Shown: positions 13,301 to 28,300, counted from the first letter of the stretch. The stretch: 64,000 bases of DNA from Apostichopus japonicus (GCF_037975245.1 NC_092568.1:21850501-21914500), one strand, 5' to 3'. Translations and numbers: made by a program. The notes: generated from the letters alone by a model not told the origin.

Positions 13301-16300
13301 ACATGATGTTTTGAAATTTGGATGGAAAGCTCACGATTTACTTTCCCTGATTTATTGATTTTGCCCTCCAGGAGTTCGTAAACGAGAAAATACAGAGGCA
13401 ACAGCTGGAAAATGAGCAAGAACGACTGACTTCGGAGCTGGAGAAACTGGGCTTGGATCGGGAGAAATTATTGCACCAAGAACTGAACCAAGATGAAACG
13501 TAAGGAGAATCAAATTGCATTCCTTCATCATTGTAGTCGTCGGGCTCAAGTTACTTGTAACCGAGTGGTAGATATCGATTGTTAAGGCTTCTCTGGGGAG
13601 TTTGTGGGTTAATCAACCTCAAGAAGGGACTCGCACTTTGCTGTAATGAGCTTGTTAACCTAAAACAGATCTTGCCAGTTGGCAAAATGTGATGAGAAAG
13701 GGAGAGGTTGAAGAAAATATAAATGAACGACAAACTGAGACATATGTCAGTGGAGATTACACATGAATGCTTACATGAAAATTGAAGAGGAGGAATGCTT
13801 CTGCACTGAGCAGCACTACCCTTATTAAAGATGACAATATTAAAAAAAAAAAAAAAAATGCTGAAGAAAAAAAAATGGGAGAAACTTCTTTGCAAGTAGT
13901 ATTTTTTTAAGGGGGGGGGATGGATAATTTGTAGTGGCATGATATAATAGGAATGTCTCTGTAACTGTAATGTTATGAAATAAAATGCAAGTTTATCCTT
14001 CACAAGAGTTTGTATTCCAACACATAACAGCCATTACAGCTTCTTCTTGATAGAGATCTTTGTAGAAATCACACCATAGTTTTTCTTCACAATATTGGAT
14101 CTCTGGAATACAAAAATTCTCCTAAAAAAGGAATTCCCTCTTAATACTTCATTCATATTCTCATCGAAGCTAAATTTATCTTATAAATCTGTGATATCTC
14201 CGAAATGGAATAAAGAAATTTCCTTAGCTGTTTGAGGAAGTTATTCATGACAGTTATCTCTATCACTTAGACCGATGATTAGTGTTGGGTTTGTCTCATT
14301 TAAGGTTGGGGGTTGAACTTTGTCAGTATTTCAGTCCCACAAGGAAGATATAAGAAAAAAACCTTTGCCTCCTAAATTTTTGTGATACATTTAGCTTTAA
14401 TCGGTAGTTTGTCAACAATTTTCTTTTGTCCTTTTATGGAATAAGTGATTGAGGTCCGGTGATGATTGTATGAGCGTTATGATATTTAAAAATGTAAATG
14501 TCTTTGGCAATTTTTTTCTTATTTTGTCAACGCCGATTTTCTGTACTTCTCAATTTTTTGTTGTTGTCTTTAATTCATTCCAGGCGATACAAGGCTCTGG
14601 AGAGCAAGATGGACGAGGCATTAAAGAAGAATTTGGAAATTAAAGAAGAGAAGATTAAAAATCTGGAGACAAGGTTAGGTGTCCAATTTTGACGGTTACA
14701 TGTATTATTTATTCTCAGAGGTATTTTGGATTTGGCAAAGGAATCATGGAGTTGAATATTGTAGCCAATAGTTTCCTTTCTCTTGTATGAAATTATTTAA
14801 AATAGCTCATTCTGTCTTCTATAGTATGTATGGTAGTAGGTATGGTTTCTATGCACTCTTGTAGTTGCTAATTAATATTCATTTAGTTAGAGGGTGTCAT
14901 GAGAGAGCCACAAAAAAAATGTGTGAAAATATAAATGCTGAAGTCGACTGTTTTATTACCAACAAATGTTACCAATGGTTTGGCATTTTAGTGGACATAA
15001 AAGCCATTATGGAATATGACAATTATTTCTAAAATCATATCCCTTTATGTATTAACAGCTCAATGCATTATACTCTAGCAGTTCCTTGTACTCAGTAATA
15101 GAAACCTTCATAGACATTTCATCCCCTTTCTTTGCCAGGTGGAAGGAGTCTGTAAGTCGTAACCAAGTACTCTCGGAGGATTTGAACCAAGTCAAGAGAG
15201 ATTACGAGAGATTGCAGAATCAACTCGCAGAAGAAAGATCAAAAGCAGGGTCTAAGACCAAAGAAGATAAAAAAGTCAAGTACGAGTCTCCATTTATTCT
15301 AGAAAAAATCTACAAAATCTGTTTTGTTTATTTTATGTGCTCCTGTTAACAGTGGCGGAGCTAGGGGTATTGGTCAGGAGGGGCGAGAAGGGTCTGTAGG
15401 GGCGCTTTCGACACTATCTAAAAGGAGTGCCACCACTGGTTGGCGCTTAGCGTACAGAAAATTTTTGAGTAAAGGTACTCCCTAGATCGCCGGAAATGAC
15501 CCTTTCCGGGCCTGGCTAATTTGCAGATAAACGAAGAATAAATAGGTGTCATCGCCAAATTACACCAACAAAATGTGACAAATGTCAATAAGTAGATGAG
15601 AGGGCAATAAAAAAGTCAATAATCTAGAATAAGTAAAAAGTGGTTAAAGCTGAAAAGGGCGCCAACAGTCCATTTGAGTCCGTCAGGGGGACATCCGCCC
15701 CCCCTGACTGTATGGACGCTCCGCCACTGCCTGTTAAATTGTGCATAATAAAACCAATTCAAATAATCCTTTGTATGGTTGTACACATTGTCACTGACAC
15801 TAAAAAGGCAGATAGGATGAACAAAGAACTTGTTTTCACATTAAAACAGTTACTTCAAATTTGTGTTCTAACAGATGATATGGTATGTTAGAAGCTACCT
15901 TTCTGTTACTATTGGTAATCTCTGCTATTCCAATGTTTTGTAGGTGATGTGGTAAACCCATCAGTGGAAAATGTCCTGTTGTCATGGAAACTTGTCCTTG
16001 TGTGTCCTTCTAGTTTGTCCTTACAGTTGAAATATTTACTTAGCTGGAATGTACATTGAAATTTTGTTCGTATATTTAACAATAATAGGAGTTTACCTCT
16101 CGTCCTGTTTGAATAAATGATTGTGCGTTATAGGATGTAAAGAAAAAATGGCCTTTTTCAACTTGTCTGAAAATATGGCGTTGAAATGGGATTTTTACCT
16201 ATACTAATGAAGAAGTCATTGAGAATCATTTGATGTAAGTTAAGTTTCACTTATCAATGAATTTTGTTTTAAATTAAGCAGTTTAGTCGATCATTCTATC

Positions 16301-19300
16301 CACACTGGTTTCGATTGTTAGCAGCCTTCTGGTTGTTCTAATTTGCTGTATTTTTTTTTCGCCCCTCTTGTCTTTAAACTGTCGTATCTGAAGATAGATA
16401 TTCAGTTCATTCAACAAAAGTATTCCATATGTTCTATTCCTGGAGGAATAGAAAAAAAAGAAGAGTTCATAATGAGTTGTAAGGGAAACCTGAGAAAGCA
16501 AAGGATTATTCCATTTCCCATTCCATGTTTTTTTAGTTTATTTCTTATCTCTACAATTACCTGTAATTTTACCTCTACAAATAAAATTACGTTTCATCTT
16601 TGTTTGTATGTTTGTTTGCCGTTCACAGACGAACAGACAGTGACCGACAGAGTACCAAAGAGGTGATGAAGATGCAAGATCATCTGGTTTCTGTCGAGAG
16701 GACGGTGAGCTTCCCAAAGTTGTTTCCGCTTTCCTTACTCCCTTGTGAAAGATATCATGTTTCCTTGCTCCTTTGATCTCCATATGAAAGATCTTCATAT
16801 TCAAGATGAAATGTATCATGCACTCCCCTAATTGTGATGAATGTTAAGTCTGAAAGAAATTAGCAATGTTGAAAAATGTTGTCACAATGTATGTATGTAT
16901 GTATTGTATGTATTTTAGATCCTCCTGCAAAGCAGGAACTCGCGAAGAAGCCATCATTGGCTTATCAAAGCCGCAAGCTGACCGAAGTCAGTCTCTTATA
17001 TTCATATTTAACGTCCATGATGAATTGTCAATTGTCCACAACTCTGTAACTGGACGACATACATTAATCTTGGAGTGACTCGAACTCAGGACATTATGAT
17101 TGAAAGGCACCGGTGTTAACCACTGAGCTAACACTCCACACTTAGCTTTTAAGCTTTACCTTTTACCTTTTAGCTTTACCTTTTAAGTTAAAGTTTCAGG
17201 TCTTCTGGTCATGTGACTTGGACCCATAGGCTATAGTATGGTATAATGCATGCGCTGGTCGAGATCATAGAAACTGTATTTATGTAATCATACATGGAAT
17301 ATGATTTGTTTCGTTTATACTATGGTGATGTTCATGTGTGCTTTAATATCACATTAGTGTGTGTATGCCTCGGCACCTTTCTCTATCTCGGATTAACCTG
17401 ACCACATTTTTACAAAAGTTTGTTAAAAGTTTGATTCCTTTTTTTTTCTCTTTCCAGAATGCCACTCTTCAATCAGAAGCCAACAATTTGAAAGATCAGA
17501 TTCAGGTGTTGCGAGATCAGTGCGAGTCCAAGACCACCGAGGTCCAAAGTTACCAGTCTAAGATGGAAACTCTCCAGGCAGAGAGCACAAATGCAAAACT
17601 GACTTATGCCAAACTTCAAGTAGAGAACAAGACCCTGGAATCCCAGAATATGTCCCTCCAGAGTAGAATCGCCACCGAGGTGGCGGACTTTGAGATACTC
17701 AGGGAACGGTACGATGAACTAGATTCCAATCACGAGGCCCTCTTGAGCGACCACTCGAACATCCTGCAACTGCACGAGTCGTTGACGGACGACTACGACG
17801 CGTTGTTGGAAGAGCATAATAATGTGAAACTGTTGTACAGGGATGTCAAAGCCGACCACCAGGATCTGGCCAGCAAGTCAGCCGCTCTCGAGAGAAGGTG
17901 TAAAGAGGCTGAGAAGTCCTCTAGCGCAAGTAAGAAACGGGAGGAGGTCAACAAGGGACCGAGGTTGCAGGCAGAATATGACTCTCTACAGAGATCGCAC
18001 AGCAGGCTGAATCAGGAGTACAACGAGAGGGAGGATGGAATGAAGACTGTCAAGACACAGTACAGGTATGGTAATGCTTATAGGAGGATGTATTACATAG
18101 CTGATACAGTGAATACATAGTAATGGTACATTAATGCTTAGAGGTGGATGTACTATAGACCCCATTCATTGAAGGCACATTACAGGTTTGGTTAATGCTA
18201 GGAGTGTGCGCTTTGCTTGATAATCGCATGGTACAGGTATGTTTATGCCTACAAGGTGTACTATAGACCCCATTTATTGATGGCACATGATAGGTGTAGT
18301 TATTGCTAGGAGGGGGAATATTGCTTCACATGATCGCATGGCACAGGTATGTTAATGCTTAGAGGAAGATGTACTACATAGCTGTTACAGACATAGTAAT
18401 GGTACATTAATGCTTAGAGGAGGATGTACTGCATAGCTGTTACAGTGAAGACATAGTAATGGTACATTAATGCTTAAAGGGTGCACCATGTTTTCCATCT
18501 ATTGAAGGCACAGTACAGGATAAGTTAATTCTAGGAGGAGATATTACATTCCACAGATGCTGCAAACTGATACATATCACATTCCTTCTGTTACCTTTCT
18601 TGTTGTTTTCTTCTTCTTTTGTTTGCACTCTCTCCTTTTATTATTTTCTCTTTCTTGTAATATATTTTCATAGGCTCGTTTGTAAATATTTGCATGAAAA
18701 GCATGTTAATTGAAAGGCATTTCTTTCCCCAGATTGACTGGGTTAGTTCACTGTTAAATATTTATGTTTCATTATTCAATGTTCCTAATCATGTTTTATG
18801 GCATACTCCCATGGGAGTATTCATCCATGAAGTTGATTTGGTTTATAAAATTTCTCTCCTATCATTTTCATAAAGGTTGAAGTGGTGAGTCATCCTATGT
18901 TATGTTATTTATTATTTATAACCGATGAGGCGTTGATGAGTAATTGAATTTCAAGAGAAAGAAAATTCATTTTCAATATCCTCAACAAGTTCTCTGTACT
19001 TTTGTCAGGTCGCTGCAGTTAGAACATACATCGTTACAGGGCGAACTCGCCGAGGCTCGAGATCAGTATCAAAGCATTGAGGTGGAAAGAGCAAAGCTTG
19101 AACATAAGTGTGAGGTAAGAAACAGTTTGGATGGTAAAGGGCGCGCTGTTTCCCATTTTACAGTGGATCCTTGTTTGGGAATACAGGTTAAATGATGCTG
19201 TCACTTGCCTTTGTGACATTGTTACCACCAAGAGTATTGAACTTTGAAGATTAAAGAAACCTTTTACTTTTGGCTGGCAAATTGACCAAATCTACAGAGA

Positions 19301-22300
19301 ATTACTGACCCTTACATTAAAAATGATCAAATCAAGAGATTCCCCTACCTTTTCCACCTAAGTGAATGAGTGAGATAAATTAAGTAATGACACTTTTTAG
19401 CTGCTAGATAAGTTTTCAAATAAATATCAATCACATATGATAATGGAATGTTATACTCTGTTGTATGACATGGTTCTTTACTAGTCAAGCTAATTATCTA
19501 TAATGTAGTAACGTAAAGCATTGGAAACTTTAAACTGTTGATATTCTTTTATTACTTGCATTCAGCCATAACATTATTCTACTATCTACCAAGTGATCCT
19601 AAATTAAATGATGAGTTTACTTCACACCTCCACTAAGTTTAGTTTGTACACTTTTAAATTATGTAAATTAAATATAAAAAGTAAGAAATCTTGATTGGAA
19701 AGGTTCCACAATTGGTAGAGGATAAAACACATATGAATGAGGTTTTCTGTGGAATGATCTCATCAATGTTGCTTCTAGAGGAACCATGCCATAGCTGTCC
19801 ATGTCATGTAATTTATAACATATCTACATTAGTTCTCATGATATGTATTTGCCATTAGAAAACTGTAGAATGGAACATTTTGTGCATCGTCTGCTACACA
19901 GTTATGATCTGTTTTTTGAGGTCTGCATGACAAGTTTTATTTGTGAAAACAAATAAAGCAAGAGAGAGCTCATGGAGATAATTGTAACATAAACTGTGGC
20001 ATCTTTGGTCTGTTCCCATCGATGTGGATGCACAATTTAATTAGGATTGTGACTGCCAAAGATTAATGTAATCTATCGATTCACTATCTGCCTCTCGTCA
20101 GATGCTGATGCAGCTGAATAGTAACCTGGAGGATGAGAACCATAAACTGATGGAACAGTTAGCTCAATCCATGGCTCAGAATTCAGAGCTACTGGTCAAC
20201 ACCTTGGAGTCTAAAGAATTCCACCACGAAGAGCAAAGACAACTCGAGTAAGTTTAATATCATCGGTGAAATCCATCTCTGGAGAAATATTTTTTGAAAA
20301 AGAGTGATATTTACAGAGACTATGGGTCACAACCTGGGGTCCCTAAGTTTTAAACAGTGGGATGCGAGCTGTGTATTCTACAATAAAAGCACAACTTGAT
20401 GTCTTTATAGTTTATGAATTGCTGATTCTTTTACCTCATCTCAACATCATCCTCCCTTCCTATTGCATCTTCTCATTATTTTTGTCTCATCATTCTTCGC
20501 ATCTTCACAGAGATCAGCTTCATAATCTTAGAAGACAGAAAGAGAAACTGGAGGAGAAGATCATGGACCAGTACAAGAATTACACCTCCCCTCATAAAAA
20601 GTAAGTACAATAACTACACCTACCTGCATATAACTACACCTCCCCACATAAAAAGTAAGTACAATAACTACACCTCCCTGCATAAGTTAGTACAATAACT
20701 ACACCTCCCTGCATAAGTTAGTACAATAACTACACCTCCCAACATATAACTACACCTCCCCACATAAAAAGTTAGTACAATAACTACACCTCCCCACATA
20801 TAACTACACCTCCCCACATATAACTACACCTCCCTACATAAAAAGTAAGTACAGTAACTACACCTCCCCACATATAACTACACCTCCCCACATATAACTA
20901 CACCTCCCCACATAAAAAGTTAGTACAATAACTAAACATCCCCACATATAACTACACCTCCCAACATATAACTACACCTCTCCACATAAAAAGTTAGTAC
21001 AATAACTACACCTCCCTGCATAAGTTAGTACAATAACTACACCTCCCTGCATAAGTTAGTACAATAACTACACCTCCCAACATATAACTACACCTCCCCA
21101 CATAAAAAGTTAGTACAATAACTACACCTCCCCACATATAACTACACCTCCCCACATATAACTACACCTCCCTACATAAAAAGTAAGTACAGTAACTACA
21201 CCTCCCCACATATAACTACACCTCCCCACATATAACTACACCTCCCCACATAAAAAGTTAGTACAATAACTAAACACCCCCACATATAACTACACCTCCC
21301 AACATATAACTACACCTCTCCACATAAAAAGTTAGTACAATAACTACACCTCCCTGCATAAGTTAGTACAATAACTACACCTCCCTGCATAAGTTAGTAC
21401 AATAACTACACCTCCCAACATATAACTACACCTCCCCACATAAAAAGTTAGTACAATAACTACACCTCCCCACATATAACTACACCTCCCCACATATAAC
21501 TACACCTCCCTACATAAAAAGTAAGTACAGTAACTACACCTCCCCACATATAACTACACCTCCCCACATATAACTACACCTCCCCACATAAAAAGTTAGT
21601 ACAATAACTAAACATCCCCACATATAACTACACCTCCCAACATATAACTACACCTCCCCACATAAAAAGTAAGTACAATAACTAAACATCCCTGCATATA
21701 ACTACACCTCCCAACATAAAAAGTAAGTACAATAACTACACCCCACACATATAACTACACCTCCCAACATATAACTACACCTCCCCACATATAACTACAC
21801 CTCCCCGCATATAACTACACCTCCCAACATATAACTACACCTCCCCACATATAACTACACCTCCCCACATAAACAGTATGTACAATATCTACACTTCCCC
21901 ACATATAACTACACCTCCCCACAAAAAAATAATGTAAAAGCAAAAATATCACAACGGCCGTATGTTGTGTATTTTATATTCTTATTGATTCTGACTGGTA
22001 GGGAAATGATTCTAAGTACTAGGTATGTTCCTCCAGGTGGTTATTTCAAAGTAAATTTAAATTTCAAGGTTGGTGCAAGGTTTTTTCTTTAATTGTATTA
22101 TTGTTATTCCATTGTTTAACCATTGTCTACCTATTTCTGTTGCTTAGATCTAAAGGTGGACTGAACCTCAACTTTATGAAGAAGATATACAAGGTGAGTT
22201 AAGAGCAAATTCAGCGGGAGATAACTCACACAAGGAAGGAGGAAATAAAATAACATCTCGGCTTTTGCCAGAGCAAAACAAGCTTTAGAAACAGGATCTT

Positions 22301-25300
22301 GAATCAATTTCAGTAAATTTTTCAGCTGTTTGGTACAGTTTGCAAAGAGAAATTTAAGTTTGAATAATTTCCTGACGAGTTTTGTGCGATCGAAATGAGT
22401 TTTAATACAGATTTATGCATATATATTATATTGATAATTTTTTCTTATGCTAAGTGATACTGAAATCTCACGGTAATGTACTATTTTACAAACATAAATG
22501 CCATTAATAGCCATTCGGATGCACTGTAAGAGTTAATATGCAAACTCTTTCAAAGTTTTAGAAATCTAATCAAATGCAGCAATTCCAAAGTAACTGTGGT
22601 TCACAAGTCAAGTTTATCATCTGAGATATCATTATCCCTTTGTCTGTGTCGTCTCATTGTCTGTGTCGTCTCACTTTTTGTTTTCAAAGTCAAATAAAAC
22701 CAAAGATAAAAGGAAGAAAATGGAACAGGACCTGTCAGTTCAGCCTGACCCTTTGGGGGAAACATCGTCGACTGGATCTGGGGTTGAATCTTGGGAAGGC
22801 TCGAATGCGGACAACAGCAGAAAGTCAGGTCAGTCCGACAACATTTTAATTTTATCAGTATAATTTTTTCCCAATAGTTTCATCATTTTCCGTTCATTTG
22901 ATGGAAACACTTATAATTGGCAATGTGACACTGATGCCAATTATCAAAGGTTGGAGAAGAGGAGAAAAAAATGAAGGACCATTTTTTAAGTTTTTCAAAC
23001 ACTTTACTTGATCTTTATTTATTTTGAGCCCTTTTATTTGATGTGATAAGTAAGTGATAAAGGATTTGTAATTTACCTCAACAAATTTGAATTGAAGAAT
23101 TGAAAAAAAGTGTCAATTTGCTTACAGACCTCAAAACGTGCTTGAAAAATCATCAAGATCTTCAATGGTAGAGAAAATCGCAAACGTATAAATATAAAGT
23201 TGAAAAAATAATGAAAATGTGAGTATGAAGTAACCCTAAGGTTATTGTTTTTTCTCTTACAGATGATATTCAAGACAAGACTCCAACCTGGGATCTGTCT
23301 CCTTCTTCAGCAAATCGTATCAATAACAGCAAACAACACCGAATGTCTATGCCACCCAGTGTACTGGCTGGTCATATCGATGCTGCCAATAGAGGTACTG
23401 TATCTGAGTTAATAGTCATAAGTAATTAGTGTATACATAAATCGGTTGCATCTTAAACTGATGTTTTGCACACACATACCAGTGCAGAGACATGTGAACA
23501 CCAATGTTGTTCACCAAAAAAAAAAGGTGCACATAATGGTTTCATAACTTACCTCCAGAAATTTGAACTCCAGGAATGAAACCATCGATTGCTTACAGAC
23601 GTCACAAAATGTTTGTGCGCACACAAAAGTGGTGCGACGCAAATTTTTATTGCTGCAGCCTTAGATTCAGTTTCATCACTATAAGTGAGACAAAGCTAGT
23701 GCCTTGTGTGATATCGATTATCTGATGTAGTCATCTCTTCCAATCTGTTGTAATTAGGTGAAAATATTCCTGAAACAATTGTTGACTTTTGCAAGTTCAC
23801 TTCTTCAACTCACAGCTAATAAAAAGCTAAGATTAGTTACTTATTTTTCCTAAAAGGGGTTGTAGGCCTAAACTTGGAATGTTGGTATTTTGAAATAAGA
23901 AAAAAAAATCTGAAGGTGTTACAAAATCTGTTATTCACTTTAATATGCTTCTAGTCAAATACTTGTTTTTGAGGTCTTGTATTGAATGTGTAGTAGGGGA
24001 AGTTTATACATTGCAGACCTGCTGTTGAAAAAGAATTCTACATATAACTGCTTGAATATAGACTTACAACTCTGTTTAGCATGAGCTTTAAGGTTTCCTT
24101 GGGAGATGTTTTATTAGAGACAAAGATCATGGGTGTGTTTAACAGTAGAAGAGGTTGCCAGAATTCATGACACATCTGATGCTTGTATTGCCAGCAGAGT
24201 ACTATAGCATGTCCACCGAAGATTTGAGGATGCCCAGAGAAGCCCTCCGTAAGAGCAGCATGGCGCCTGCTCTCAGCACCCCAGCACTAAACGACGATGA
24301 AGTGTTTGACTCTGATCAAGGTAAGCAGAACCGTCTTGGTCCGTGAAAGAATTCTCAACTGGTGTGAGGGCTACTAACATTACACTTGTGGTGTGCATTG
24401 TTGTCTATTAGACATGGAGCTGCATGGGTTGCATGGAATATTTGAAACTGTCTATTTGTGTATACTGTTTGATCATGAACTGCCAGTAAAGATTATCTAC
24501 AACAGAAAGGCTGTTTCTTAGGTATTTATAAACTAAGAATAATCAAGTAAACAAGAAAGAGAAAATTTGGAAAATGTTAAATTGTTGACTAGCCCGGGTA
24601 AAGAGTTAGCTGGCACTTCTACCACTATACCAACCAAATGACAGGCAATTATCTACTTGGGACAGAGTGATAATGTTACATGATAGTCTTTGTAAGGAAA
24701 CTGTCTCTGTGACGTCTGATGGACGGCAGATGTCTTTTACCAAGGACAATTCTGCATGGATTGTATCCTAAAGTTTACCTTTAGATACATAGGTACACAA
24801 AAAGTCCTTGATCTTAATGCATTTCACATATGCAGTGAGATCAGTTTAAATATAGTCTTTAAGGTGAAATCATTCCAATGTGACTCACTCATTCTGATTG
24901 TGGTGAGGAGTGGTTAAACATGTCCATGTTCCTCTTGACAGTATCACAGACTAGTTTCGCTATTCCTTTATTTCCATTAAGTACTTGGCAGACTTTTAGC
25001 GAGTCTGTACCGGTAATCTCATTCTAGGATACTTGCCCCCCCCCATACTTGTACTGTCACTCATGGACCTGTACCCTTCTGGAAACGTTTGCAGAAATTG
25101 AGTACTTTAGACTGATGTGAGGTTTAAATAACTAAACTCGGGCTTAATGCCTTGCTTTCATTCTTGCACAATGGGTACTCAACCTGTTGTACTCATATCA
25201 AGGGGGGTACTCTGGCTGTTGTACTCATACCAAGGGGTATTCAAGCTGTTTTACTCATACCAAGGGGTACGCAAGCTGTTGTACTCATACCAACGGGTAC

Positions 25301-28300
25301 TCAAGCTGTTGTAATCATAACAAGGGTTACTCGAGCTGTTGTACTCATACCAAGGGGTATGCAAGCTGTGGTACTCATACCAAGGGGTACGCAAGCTGTT
25401 GTATGATAACAAGGGGTACTCCAGCTGTTGTACTCATACCAAGGGGTACTCAACCTGTTGTACTCATACCAAGGGGTACTCAACCTGTTGTACTCATACC
25501 AAGGGGTACTCAACCTGTTGTACACATAGTTACAAGACTGCCAATTGGTATTGAATAAGACAATCTCAACACTTCCATTACCTTCAGAAATCTCTCAAAT
25601 TATTTTTTATTGCTCTGTGATAAACCATTGGTTCTCTTCCTTGAAGACAGAAGCTACTACTTCTACCAATTATTGGTTCTTTCTCTTCGATCTGACATTT
25701 TCTTATGGTTCTTCTTCCAGTCGACGGAGTGGAACACCACTCGCCCTCCTCGACCCATAATCTGAGTCCGAACCAGGCCAGATCTAGTGGAACATCACCA
25801 GTTCATGCCACCTCACCTATCACTTCTACACCAAATCAAACTAACAACTCTTCTGGGTCATTTGCGGGTACTTTTCACTTCCTTTTGATTATCTTTGTGT
25901 TTTTTACCCGCTCATTAATATCACAATTTTTATCTTCTACACCGTGGTTTACTCTTTTTCTTTATGATATATTTTTCACTGTTTATTTCCATTATTTCTC
26001 TAGAATTTGCTTCCTCTTGGGTAATGAAGAAATACTAATAAATAACTATATTGCACCTCATTCTTTTTCTAAAGAGTAATTTTGTCTGCTTACCGAGGCA
26101 AATCTGCCATTTTTCAAAGCTAAGGCCACCTCAATGTATATTCCAATCGACAAATATTTTCTTTTGGTTAATTGGTTATCAAATTTGGCCCCAAACGACA
26201 GGTAAGTAAGATCACCATGGTAACGATGTGTTTTTGAAGATGTCAGATAACAGACTTTGACAGGATATGCACCATCCATTTCTCCTACTTATGTGAATCC
26301 ACCAAATTTTCACCACATATTCAAACCTACATTTTGCAGACAAGTTCAGCTAATTTATAACAATCATTTATTAAAACAGAAGAATGCTCTTGCATGGACG
26401 TGGTGATGGTTTTCAACACTCTATTCTTTTATGCAAAGCTGTAAATATGAAATTGAAAGATATGCTATTAACCAGAGCTTATGTATATGCGATCAATTGT
26501 AACATTTCGAAACTTTGACAGACAACTTTGTTATAGCCAAACTGAAATAAAATAAACTTGGATGGTTGTCTTTTTTGAGGAATTGTAACTGTGTTGTTAG
26601 CAAAACAGATCCCCCCCCCCCCCCAATTTTTGCAAAGTTCAATCAAACTCAGTCAAGCACTGTTTATTAGGAATTTATAACTGTTTATTACTCAGAAATG
26701 TTTGTTTTATTTTTTTTCTATTTGTCATTTAAAATAAATATCCACACCCATGCCTTTTACTTTGAGATTGACTTTTAGTATTTCCATGTTGATGTATTAA
26801 AGCCCAGGATTAAAATTTAGGAAATCTAAAAACATTTATTTACAATGACAAAATATTGTATGTATGAGAGTATGTTACTATATTGTAACATTTTGGTAGT
26901 GCCACCAAACACTTGAGGCAGTATGTTACTATATTGTAACATTTGGTAGTGCCACCAAGCACTTGAGGCAGTATGTTACTAAATTGTAACATTTGGTAGT
27001 GCCACCAAGCACTTGAGGCAGTATGTTACTATATTGTAACATTTGGTAGTGCCACCAAACACTTGAGAGATAGTATGTTACTATATTGTAACATTTGGTA
27101 GTGCCACCAAACACTTGAGAGATAGTATGTTACTATATTGTAACATTTGGTAGTGCCACCACACTTGAGGCAGTATGTTACTATGTTGTAACATTTGGTA
27201 GTGCCACCATGCTTGAGAGAGTATGTTACTATGTTGTAACATTTGGTAGTGCCACCAAACACTTGAGGCAGTATGTTACTATATTGTAACATTTGGTAGT
27301 GCCACCATGCTTGAAAGAGTATGTTACTATGTTGTAACATTTGGTAGTGCCACCAAACACTTGAGGCAGTATGTTACTAAATTGTAACATTTGGTAGTGC
27401 CACCAAACACTTGAGGCAGTATGTTACTATATTGTAACATTTGGTAGTGCCACCATGCTTGAAAGAGTATGTTACTATGTTGTAACATTTGGTAGTGCCA
27501 CCATGCTTGAAAGAGTATGTTACTAAATTGTAACATTTGGTAGTGCCACCAAACACTTGAGGCAGAATGTTACTAAATTGTAACATTTGGTAGTGCCACC
27601 AAACACTTGAGGCAGTATGTTACTATATTGTAACATTTGGTAGTGCCACCATGCTTGAGAGAGTATGTTACTATGTTGTAACATTTGGTAGTGCCACCAA
27701 ACACTTGAGGCAGTTTGTTACTAAATTGTAACATTTGGTAGTGCCACCATGCTTGAAAGAGTATGTTACTATATTGTAACATTTGGTAGTGCCACCAAAC
27801 ACTTGAGGCAGTATGTTACTATATTGTAACATTTGGTAGTGCCACCATGCTTGAGAGAGTATGTTACTATGTTGTAACATTTGGTAGTGCCACCAAACAC
27901 TTGAGGCAGTATGTTACTAAATTGTAACATTTGGTAGTGCCACCATGCTTGAAAGGCTATGTTACTATATTGTAACATTTGATAGTGCCACCAAACATTT
28001 GAGATGTGAACTGATTTCCAGATTATTTTCATCAACAGAGGGCGGTATGGATGACTCTCTATCACGATATGTCAAGAAGTCTGGTCGCCCCGCAGATAAA
28101 GTGGCCAGGAAGGGAAGTTCTGTGGGAATGCTCTCTCGTATCAAGAGCAGGTCGCGAGAGATCCTCACCGATTTAAGAGCTAACTCTGTGGAAAACCTCG
28201 CCGAGGAGAGTAGCGGCAGTGGCCAAAAAGTAGGTGGTAAAAAGAAAAAATGGTTTCCCTCCAAACAAGGAAAGGCCTCAATATAAATATAAGGATTATA

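Noticed and set aside
25152-25558. Several overlapping open frames with repeated YSSCCTHTKG-type or VVLIPRGTQ-type units
   Set aside because: They are translations of the 30-bp minisatellite in different frames; there is no start context, splice logic or homologue.
26866-28006. CRISPR-like look (palindromic repeats at regular spacing)
   Set aside because: The intervals between palindromes are themselves repeats, not unique spacers, and the context is a eukaryotic intron.
26929-28065. Many minus-strand open frames (repeated WWHYQMLQ units) suggesting a repeat protein
   Set aside because: They arise from the 48-53 bp intronic minisatellite on the strand opposite to the gene, and the units change frame with unit length.
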